This document shows positions 7,061-12,932 of a stretch of 12,932 bases of DNA, piece by piece. A program made the translations under genes and the position numbers. The stretch's first letter is position 1; each line of letters begins with the position of its first letter. This DNA is from JAKVCB01 sp963578605 (GTDB lineage: Bacteria; Planctomycetota; Planctomycetia; Pirellulales; Lacipirellulaceae). Below the pieces are notes generated by a model. It was not told where the DNA came from. It was given only the letters and a program-made list of their open reading frames with translations, and ran no database searches. The stretch covers positions 1 through 12,932 of the forward strand of contig CAUZEA010000138.1 of assembly GCA_963578605.1 (NCBI GenBank), written 5' to 3'.

Positions 7061-8180
7061 TCACTGCACGCTCGGATGAGAGTCCCGGGAGACTCTCCCT
7101 ACCGCATCCGCAGCCAAAACGGCGTCGATAACGGCGTCGACCGTGACCTCAAAAGGTTCATTGTGAATGGTTTCACCCGGAGCCGTGGCCCGCTGGGCGA
7201 TGGCCTTGAGCTTGGCACGCGTGGGATCTTGAATTCCAATTCCTGCGAGGGTGCAGGGAAGACCGATCCGCGTGAGAAAGTCGAGAACCGTTTCCAATTC
7301 GGTCCGCGGCTGCCCCTCAAGGATCAGTTGAACCAGCAGGCCGTAGGCGACCTTTTCGCCATGGTACATCGCGTGCGTGTCGGGAATGGCTGTCAACCCG
7401 TTGTGAACCGCATGGGCCGCCGCCAGACCCGAAGACTCGAAACCGAGGCCAGACAGCAGCGTATTCGCCTCGACGAGCCGCTCCAGTGCCGATGTGACCA
7501 CCTGATTCTCGACCGCCCGCAGTGCGTCGACACCATCAGCCAGGAGGGTGTCGTAGCAGAGCCGGGCCAAGGCTGCCGCACTCAGTGTGGATCCGCCCCC
7601 ACGCATGTTGCGGACATTCCCCCCAACGCAGGTGCGGGCTTCGAACCAGGTCGCCAACGCGTCTCCCATCCCCGCAGCCAACAGCCGCGGAGGGCACTTG
7701 GCGATGACCGCCGTGTCGACCAACACTAGGTCGGGATTTCGACGGTAGAAGAGATATTTCTCGAAAGCCCCATTCTCGTCGTAAACGACCGATAGAGCAC
7801 TGCAAGGAGAGTCGCTGGAAGCAAGCGTTGGGCAGTTGACAACGGGCAGGTCCATGTCGGCTACCACAGCCCGGGCAGTGTCCAGGACTTTTCCCCCTCC
7901 CGCTCCAACGATCACTCGGACCTTGGTCGCTTCTGCCTCCCGTCTTGCGCGGGCAATCTCGGCCAGCGAGCACTCCCCCCCCAAACGCGTAGACGGTGTA
8001 CGTGAAGCCTGCTTCACCGAGCGTTAGCTTCCACGTGGCTGCCAGTTCCCGACGTGCACTCGTACCGGCAATGATCAATACGGGACCTTCCAGCCCGAGT
8101 TTCTTCATCTCCCTGCCAAGCGATTCGGTTGCGTTCTTTCCTTGGGTATATCGGCTTGGTGATGAAAAAACACTCAGCGT
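7061..8180 (-). pseudogene. gldA: Glycerol dehydrogenase homologue with a +1 frameshift and no standard start codon
   Basis: The joined frames encode about 372 residues matching GldA from end to end (E. coli GldA is about 367). Visible are 'SPSRYTQG' (7-14), 'FGGECSLAEI' (66-75), the NAD loop 'GAGGGKVLDTA' (92-102), 'PTLASSDSPCSALSVVY' (117-133), 'GDALATWFEAR' with Asp173, 'AAHAVHNGLTAIPD' with His256, and 'YHGEKVA' with His273; these three are the zinc ligands of the family. GldA oxidises glycerol to dihydroxyacetone with NAD+. Two lesions are seen. First, the frame shifts at a run of eight C (plus strand 7975-7982); seven G on the minus strand would restore 'FGGECS'. Second, the conserved N-terminus extends past the ATG at 8108, but the codon at the expected start, 7 bases after GGAGGG, is ACG (8180-8178), and an in-frame stop lies further upstream. 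It may be a pseudogene, a slippage-switched gene or a sequencing error. Confidence 0.88.
7975..7982. repeat. Homopolymer of eight C (eight G on the coding strand) at the gldA frameshift
   Basis: Upstream of the run the correct reading is frame A ('YTVYAF'); downstream it is frame B ('GECSLAEI'). Removing one base joins them exactly at the family motif 'FGGECS'. Runs of this length are both mutation hot spots (slipped-strand mispairing) and sequencing error hot spots. Confidence 0.9.
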
Positions 8181-8531
8181 CGTGTTTCCCTCCGGTGATC
8201 GTGCTGCCTGCCGTTGCCCTCCGGAGCAACCAAACCGTCACCCGGCACGAAAAACCAGCGAGATTCAAAGAAACCCATCGCTGGCAAGATCACACGCGAA
8301 TAATTTTCTTTCCATCCAACGCAGCGCCAACCATCAAAGACGTCTCGGTACGTTTTGGCCAGGCCCCAGTCGTCTCTCCCGTCATTCACGGAGGAGGCCC
8401 GATGGGCGCACAGTATCGACGACCCGAAGTTGCAAAGTCAAGGTCCACCCCGGTGCCCGTTCGTAAGTTCTCGGGTTGCCGACAACTTTGGTCCGCGCTT
8501 CCCTGCGCGGACCGGTTTTCACGCCCCGAGG
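8181..8531. other. Intergenic region, 351 bp, between the deacetylase-like gene and gldA
   Basis: No gene is supported. It holds the gldA ribosome binding site GGAGGG (minus strand 8193-8188), an inverted repeat CCAGCG/CGCTGG (8255-8260 and 8279-8284, 18-base loop), and the strong hairpin at 8490-8513 just after the deacetylase-like gene. Confidence 0.55.
8490..8513 (-). terminator. GC-rich hairpin 18 bp after the deacetylase-like gene
   Basis: GGTCCGCGC and GCGCGGACC form a perfect 9-bp stem with a 6-base loop, the strongest stem noticed in the window. Its position just past the TAG at 8532-8534 fits a terminator for that gene. In that direction it is not followed by a U-run; on the plus strand it is followed by GGTTTT. 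Confidence 0.55.
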
Positions 8532-10121
8532 CTACGAAGTTGTCAACCGACCGGTGCGGTTCGGGGAGAGCAACACCAACGTCAAAGCCATCAGGGCCCA
8601 ACTGGCAGGTTCCGGGACCGCGTCAAACCGCCCGTAACTACTGGGAAAAGACTTGCCAAGCAGCGTTGAGGGAAGCTGCTCAGCGATAAACAACGGTTCG
8701 GTCCCGACCAGCACGTTCGCCGCGTCAACCGAAAGACCGTAAATACTCCCCGTTTCCAGCCCCAGCACACTGACTTTTGTGGAAAAAACGTCACTCAGGT
8801 CGACGCGTGTGAAACCCAGCTCACGCCACATGACGACTGCGTCGTCACCCGCTTTGTCCAACTGGAAAGCGTCAACCCCACAGGTCAAATCAAGATCGGC
8901 TTCCCACAGATAATCGTGCATCGCGACTGCAACTGGCACGAGGTAGGGATACTCGTCCCAATCGACCGAGAGCGACTCGAACGAAAAAGAAGACTCACCC
9001 GGATTAGCCGCTTCCCATACTTCGTAAGCCTCGGCTACCTGCATTTCGGTTGCATACTCCATGATCTGTGTACCGGTTGGTTCAACACGATCACGAAAGT
9101 TGTCTTCCAGCCAGTCTACCACGTCGAGAAGGTCAGTCCGCGAGTCGGATCCGGGCGAGAAATCATGGGCGTGACCACCCCAACCCCAAGTCCAGACCTT
9201 CTCCGGGGCGTCGACACGCTCGGCATGTCGCCAGTTGATATAGAGTTGAAGGAACTGTCGCTTGACCGACTCGGCACTCATATCCTGGAGTGTTCCATGA
9301 TGGATGCCCGACTTGCCAATCACCGGCCCGGAAACAACCTGTACAAACGGGGCCGACAAGTCTTCAGCCATTGCGTTGTCAGTCGAAGGGCGGAAAGGGT
9401 TCCAGATGTGGTGCCCGTAGTACCCGTAGTAATCTTCTTCCGGCCCCGGTTCGCGGACTGTGATACCAAACTCCTCCATCAGGGTGTGATAGTCTTCTTC
9501 CGATTTCGGCAGGTGAGATCCTTTAACATTGTTGATTTCCGAGACTGGCTGGGGAGGATTTCCCCAGAAAGCAGCTTCGATTCCCCGGTTGACCCAGTTG
9601 ATGTTGTCCGCCCAACTCTTACGCGACTCCACCAGGTTCGGAGTGCCGGTAAACGACGGCCAGTCGAACTTACCGGCCTGGTATTCGTTATGGCTGTGCG
9701 AACCGACTTGTCCTCCCGTGGCATACATCCGACGCACCACCTTGGCACCCTCGCCCGAGGGGCCGTCATCTACCAGCATTTCCATGTACCACCCACTGCT
9801 GAGGAAGGAAATCGGAATGTCTAAATCTTCTGTTTGATCCAGCACCCAGACCATGTTGTCAGTACGCTCTTCGTAAACACTGCGCTTACCAGACACCGGA
9901 AAACCGTTGCTGACTGGATCAACGTGCACATCAAAAGTCATGTAAATGGGGGACTGACCAGCCACTCCCACAGCGGGAGCCCAGCCAAAACCAACCGCAA
10001 CCGTCAGAATTAAAATGCCCAGCAACAGGCGGGACCAAGAGGCCACACCCCAAAAAGCAGCTGGCCAGTTCCCGCATGACAGCGGCTTGGGCAAAACACA
10101 GGTTTTTGGCGCGCTAATCAT
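8532..10121 (-). CDS. Secreted polysaccharide-deacetylase-like protein with PEP-CTERM anchor
   Basis: A start at 10121 gives 529 residues and is preceded by GAGAGGAG seven bases upstream; a longer start 13 codons upstream lacks such a site. Order: a basic, long N-terminal region with a hydrophobic segment at about 31-50 (signal peptide or anchor); a domain opening with 'YMTFDVHVDP' (60-69; Asp64, His66, Asp68) and 'GGQVGSHSHNEYQ' (137-148; His142, His144), reminiscent of the TFDD and H-x-x-x-H metal motifs of NodB-type carbohydrate esterases; a later 'GWGGHAHDF' block; and a C-terminal 'VPEPASWALMALTLVLLSP' with basic residues from about 502. That is a PEP-CTERM sorting signal, recognised by an exosortase that releases the protein or moves it to the envelope or exopolysaccharide. 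The catalytic match is partial, so the substrate and even enzymatic activity are uncertain. Its neighbour across the spacer is another PEP-CTERM gene. Confidence 0.75.
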   Translation of the reverse strand: MISAPKTCVLPKPLSCGNWPAAFWGVASWSRLLLGILILTVAVGFGWAPAVGVAGQSPIYMTFDVHVDPVSNGFPVSGKRSVYEERTDNMVWVLDQTEDLDIPISFLSSGWYMEMLVDDGPSGEGAKVVRRMYATGGQVGSHSHNEYQAGKFDWPSFTGTPNLVESRKSWADNINWVNRGIEAAFWGNPPQPVSEINNVKGSHLPKSEEDYHTLMEEFGITVREPGPEEDYYGYYGHHIWNPFRPSTDNAMAEDLSAPFVQVVSGPVIGKSGIHHGTLQDMSAESVKRQFLQLYINWRHAERVDAPEKVWTWGWGGHAHDFSPGSDSRTDLLDVVDWLEDNFRDRVEPTGTQIMEYATEMQVAEAYEVWEAANPGESSFSFESLSVDWDEYPYLVPVAVAMHDYLWEADLDLTCGVDAFQLDKAGDDAVVMWRELGFTRVDLSDVFSTKVSVLGLETGSIYGLSVDAANVLVGTEPLFIAEQLPSTLLGKSFPSSYGRFDAVPEPASWALMALTLVLLSPNRTGRLTTS

Positions 10122-10741
10122 CGAAAAACTCCTCTCTAAAACAGAAAACAGGGTGAGCAACTGAGCACCCCGCTACCGTGCCGGGCCTGCACAAGAAACC
10201 AGGTGCGTTGAAACACCACCGAGAGCTGCCCGCCGCCAAGGCCCATGGAAGCACCCGGTTAGTCCTAAGAACCCCTTGGCCGCCTAGAGGTTTCGCAAGC
10301 GGCCGTCAAAATGCGCTTTTTTCTCAACGTTCTAACCACCGTTCAGCCCGAGAAGCCTTGCCTTCCCCGCGAAAGCTTCCAAAAATCAACGGCCCGCAAC
10401 GTCGTCTCCAGACACACCACGGCCTGGAGAATCACACTGTTGAGCCTGACCTGAACCGGTTGTACGAAAAACGCAGAGTCTCAGAGCCCCCTTCATTTTG
10501 CCCAGCAGCACACCCCTGGCTTTCCCACTCAAAAAAATTATTTTTTCGGTGTCGGGCAAACGCACTCGAAGCTGAGTTATTTAAAAAGAGGCAGAATTTC
10601 ACCGGTTGGGCGTCTTTTTACGACAACCGAGTGACGCCTGGCGTTCACCAGCGGAAAACGTAGACCTGTTGGACGTCTTGAGGTTCACACTACCAGCAAT
10701 CCAACTCAGCCACCTGTTCCTAAGAAAAAGGAGAAGTGATC
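10122..10741. other. Divergent intergenic region, 620 bp, between two PEP-CTERM genes
   Basis: No gene is supported. It contains an inverted repeat GGCCGC/GCGGCC (10278-10283 and 10299-10304), an AT-rich near-palindrome at 10531-10546 (seven A, TTA, six T), the dyad ACGCCTGGCGT near 10634-10644, and a 16-bp repeat in two copies (10601-10616 and 10664-10679, 14 of 16 identical). Promoters for both genes should lie here, but no clear -35/-10 pair was found. Confidence 0.55.
10601..10679. repeat. Direct repeat pair ACC-N-GTTGG-N-CGTCTT
   Basis: The copies at 10601-10616 and 10664-10679 share 14 of 16 bases and lie exactly 63 bp (about six helical turns) apart, ending 62 bp before the chosen start of the small PEP-CTERM gene. 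The spacing on one face of the helix would suit a regulator binding site. The role is inferred. Confidence 0.35.
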
Positions 10742-11500
10742 GTGACTCTTCAAATCGCAGCCCGCAAACTCACCTGCTCAACAAGTTTGTTCATTGTCTT
10801 GTTCGTCGCCATGCCCGTGTGTGCAGCACCACTCACCGGTGCAGGCACACACCTGTCAATCCCGTCATCTAATCCTGCATGGTCACCAGGAGAACCGGTC
10901 GCACGTGTTGCCACGGGAACCGGCTTCACGGGAACCTGGGCGGCTCCCGTTCAACCAAACTGGGTAGGGACATTCAGCGCAACGGGCCCCATTCCTTCCT
11001 CGATGAGTTCTGGAGCAACAGGTTATGATTTCAGCTCACTTCCGCTTGGTTATCTCCCGGCCGGTACCTTTTTCGTTTTTGGGGATGTCGACAGCGGTTC
11101 AACCCTGGATGAACAATATGACATCAGAGCTTTTGACAGCTCCAACAATCTAATTTCCACCCCTTGGCTTGACGACACGTACGCCGTCCGGGGCCCCGGG
11201 ACCGGAACCGCTGGCGCTGTGATAACAAACGATATGCCTGGTTGGTCGTGGAACGCTCCTGCAACTCCCGATACGTATGTGATTAATGGATCAACCATTA
11301 CCGGCGGCAACCCAAATGTTGCATTCGCCCTCGCAAGTAATCAACCCATTTACACCATGGAACTCGACAAGATCACGACACACAACAGTTTCGTTCTACA
11401 AGCTCCTACCGTACCCGAACCTTCGTCGGTTGCACTGATTATCATGGGCGTGACCGCATTTATTACCAAACGTCGCAAACACCTCAAACACCGACCGTAA
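10742..11500 (+). CDS. Small secreted PEP-CTERM protein
   Basis: Starting at GTG 10742 gives 252 residues. AGGAG lies 8 bases upstream of this GTG; another GTG six bases earlier would be too close to it. Residues 1-28 are a signal peptide: a basic start, then a hydrophobic core around 'SLFIVLFVAMPV' and cleavage near 'VCA-AP'. The mature part is rich in Gly, Ser, Thr, Pro and Asp with few charged or Cys residues, probably an extracellular beta-rich domain of unknown family. The C-terminus 'VPEPSSVALIIMGVTAFITKRRKHLKHRP' (start about 224) is a textbook PEP-CTERM sorting signal: PEP motif, hydrophobic segment, basic tail. The protein is expected to be exported by Sec, processed by an exosortase and placed in the envelope or extracellular matrix. 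No enzymatic motif is seen. It is divergent from the other PEP-CTERM gene and ends with TAA. Confidence 0.87.
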   Translation: MTLQIAARKLTCSTSLFIVLFVAMPVCAAPLTGAGTHLSIPSSNPAWSPGEPVARVATGTGFTGTWAAPVQPNWVGTFSATGPIPSSMSSGATGYDFSSLPLGYLPAGTFFVFGDVDSGSTLDEQYDIRAFDSSNNLISTPWLDDTYAVRGPGTGTAGAVITNDMPGWSWNAPATPDTYVINGSTITGGNPNVAFALASNQPIYTMELDKITTHNSFVLQAPTVPEPSSVALIIMGVTAFITKRRKHLKHRP

Positions 11501-11523
11501 CCCGGACGTTCAACCGTGCCATG

Positions 11524-11546
11524 CACCGGAAATCTCGATGCCGGTG
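11524..11546 (+). terminator. Hairpin after the small PEP-CTERM gene, possible terminator
   Basis: CACCGG (11524-11529) pairs with CCGGTG (11541-11546) around an 11-base loop, 23 bp after the TAA. No U-run follows, so intrinsic termination is uncertain. Confidence 0.35.
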
Positions 11547-11678
11547 ATGATTGCCGTTAAGATCGCTACCCAACCGCAATACACCCCCGAAAACAGAAGT
11601 GAAAAGATGGCGGAATCCGTGCCTTTCGCAATGATTCCCCGAACCCCGGCCTGGACATGAGCCGGACTCCGCCAATTT

Positions 11679-12605
11679 TCACCCCGGGGCTCCAACACTC
11701 ACCAATTCAAGCTGACCAGGCGAAGCGGACCCGTTCCAAATCTCCTGGTTGCCTTTCTGCGGAATCGATTTCTGCAACAATCTTGGTTGTGTGATGATCC
11801 AGCACTGCGAACCTTGGACGTGCTCAAGCGAAACGCTGTCCAGTCGCAAACCATACCGTCGGGCAGCTGCCTTCACTCCCTCCAGGCCAGCAACCGTCAG
11901 ATCAATCACGTCAACTAGCTGGACACAACCAATAATTGCACCGGTGGTGCCAGGCCCGGGAGAACACCGGCGCACTCCACTTGCCCAGTTTGCTGCCGAG
12001 TGGACATAAAGCGGCCCACGCTACTCGGTCTTCCAAGCTCGATTCTCGCACCACTTAGCGCCATAAAAAATGTGATCCACCCATGGCTGTCGGACCGTAA
12101 TAACCTTAACCAACTTCGATTCATTGCCTGAGGTAATTGCTTCGGGCAAGGCAACCCCCACATCCGATGCCAATGCCGGACTATGAGCATCTGGTTCACT
12201 CACGGGCCTTGTACGACCATTCTGCCTTAGTTCTTCTAAACGGCGAGTGAGTTCCGGATCGTCCAGGACTTGCAGTCCAAAGCTGAAACGTCCAACTTTT
12301 TTCAGAATTGCGGAAAACCAGTCGAGATCGTTGAGCATCAAAGCTGGTTGAAAGCAGTGCCCGGGCCCGGCCACGAAGTTCCGCAACCCCGAGTCGCCGG
12401 TTTCGCCAACCTTCTCTATCTGGAACACACTCGCAAGTAAATACTTCCGCGGCCGCCCCGCGCCGGTGAAGGTCCACACCGTCTTGCCGATTAAGTCTTT
12501 AACGGGCTTGTTCGTAAATACACGACACGACCCATCCTCGACAAGCAACCGGCCCATCTTCTCAACATTGTGGTAGGCAACCATGTGCTTGAATGGAGTC
12601 TTCAT
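11679..12605 (-). pseudogene. ASCH-domain protein, interrupted by an in-frame TAG
   Basis: The frame from ATG 12605 runs 194 residues to TAG (12023-12021), then continues in the same frame for 113 more residues to TGA (11681-11679). The second half of the ASCH domain lies beyond the TAG. Residues 1-120 form a separate domain ('MVAYHNVEKMGR', 'KPVKDLIGKTVW', 'GRPRKYLLASVF', 'LMLNDLDWF'); I recall similar N-terminal domains in front of HNH nucleases but cannot name it. A polar linker follows (about 125-163). The ASCH domain starts at 168 with 'VITVRQPWVDHIFYGAKWCENRAWKTE'-type sequence containing the signature G-x-K-x-x-E-x-R (Gly182, Lys184, Glu187, Arg189), and continues after the stop with 'RGPLYVHSAANW', 'GAIIGCVQLVDVI' and 'CWIITQPRLLQKSIPQKG'. 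ASCH is a PUA-related, RNA- or nucleoside-binding fold, and some members hydrolyse N4-acetylcytidine. Relatives usually have Tyr at the TAG position. The ribosome binding site is weak. Confidence 0.8.
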
Positions 12606-12932
12606 GATCTGCCTTATACCTTCCCGGCAAAAACCGTCGTGCCTACCGGTCTTAAGCCTGCCCCGGTTTTTCGGCGCAAAAACTCATTTGGGCCTTGTCT
12701 CGTCATGTTTTGGGCCGGAGACCTGGTGCGGAAATGGCCTCAGCTGGTGGATCGCAAAATTTTTAACGGTGCACAACCGATGCGTGGAAATCCAACTCAA
12801 CCCTGAACTCACCAATTCCCGCTGTCGCACAATCGATATTGTCCGTGGCGATATTGTCCGTGGCGTGAATGACATCTTGCCAAAAAGTCGCCGTCAGCTA
12901 AACGGAACAACCGCGTGCATACTCGACCGGAG
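12604..12932 (+). CDS. Doubtful open frame running off the right edge
   Basis: A plus-strand frame from ATG 12604 stays open for 109 codons to the window end, with GGAG five bases upstream of the ATG. The first 60 codons are rich in Cys, Trp, Pro and Leu and look non-coding; the last 55 ('VEIQLNPELTNS', 'DIVRGDIVRGVNDILPKS') look more protein-like and include the 15-bp tandem duplication as DIVRG twice. It starts one base inside the divergent ASCH gene. No family is recognised. A true gene, if present, may start further in at a GTG, or the whole frame may be chance. Confidence 0.2.
   Translation, partial: MICLIPSRQKPSCLPVLSLPRFFGAKTHLGLVSSCFGPETWCGNGLSWWIAKFLTVHNRCVEIQLNPELTNSRCRTIDIVRGDIVRGVNDILPKSRRQLNGTTACILDR
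12835..12864. repeat. Perfect 15-bp tandem duplication
   Basis: GATATTGTCCGTGGC occurs twice with no gap (12835-12849 and 12850-12864). Fifteen bases keep any reading frame. It looks like a recent slippage duplication or an assembly artefact. Confidence 0.9.

Noticed and set aside
8174..8389. Minus-strand frame of 71 codons overlapping the gldA start region
   Set aside because: No ribosome binding site and no recognisable domain; it overlaps the true N-terminus of gldA in another frame.
8401..8689. Plus-strand frame with a good GGAGGAGG before an ATG at 8401
   Set aside because: Most of it is antisense to the C-terminus of the deacetylase-like gene and its strong hairpin; the translation is Arg/Pro/Ser-rich with no recognisable domain.
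11510..11698. Minus-strand frame of 62 codons with a hydrophobic stretch, downstream of the ASCH gene
   Set aside because: It starts with a GTG inside the ASCH gene without a ribosome binding site and has no recognised family. A small membrane protein cannot be excluded but is not supported.
629..12605. General recoding of TAG as an amino acid to explain the two interrupted genes
   Set aside because: Five genes end naturally with TAG at the expected family length (for example ROK at 327 residues), and the third broken gene has a frameshift instead of a TAG.
12684..12875. Minus-strand frame of 63 codons with PRTIS repeated
   Set aside because: The repeat is only the 15-bp tandem duplication read on this strand; no domain and weak initiation signals.

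Overview
The window looks like bacterial chromosome, most likely from a planctomycete (Pirellulales-like). This is an inference from two secreted proteins with C-terminal PEP-CTERM sorting signals, a short XRE-type regulator, long gene-poor spacers of 0.3-0.6 kb, and moderately GC-rich sequence judged by eye. No plasmid, phage, transposase, CRISPR or RNA gene was recognised.

Layout, left to right. (1) The left edge cuts an XRE-type helix-turn-helix gene on the minus strand (1-205). (2) A 560-residue regulator with three PAS domains and a LuxR-type DNA-binding domain follows, also minus (629-2311). (3) A ROK-family sugar kinase lies divergently on the plus strand (2904-3887), preceded by a 27-bp tandem repeat and a perfect 9-bp hairpin. 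(4) Two minus-strand genes form a probable operon: a DUF3050 protein of the heme-oxygenase-like fold (5873-6685) and, downstream, an FAD aromatic-type monooxygenase (4028-5791) interrupted by an in-frame TAG. (5) A glycerol dehydrogenase (gldA) homologue on minus (7061-8180) carries a +1 frameshift in a run of eight G and has ACG where its ATG should be. (6) Two PEP-CTERM proteins are divergently arranged around a 620-bp spacer: a polysaccharide-deacetylase-like protein (8532-10121, minus) and a small secreted protein (10742-11500, plus). (7) An ASCH-domain protein (11679-12605, minus) is interrupted by an in-frame TAG inside the ASCH domain. (8) The last 330 bp hold a 15-bp perfect tandem duplication and an open frame of doubtful reality.

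How the genes relate. The LuxR-type protein has sensor and output modules but no receiver or kinase, so it looks like a one-component sensor-regulator. DUF3050 plus the flavin monooxygenase could act together on one substrate. The PEP-CTERM pair points to an exported or surface function. The ROK kinase and GldA would belong to sugar and glycerol metabolism but are not linked to each other.

The main oddity is that three of nine recognisable genes (FAD monooxygenase, gldA, ASCH) are disabled by single point or one-base lesions while the rest of each frame still reads as well-conserved protein. This means either recent decay of this region or base errors in a draft assembly. TAG is also the natural stop of five of the eight genes whose ends are visible, which argues against TAG being generally recoded.
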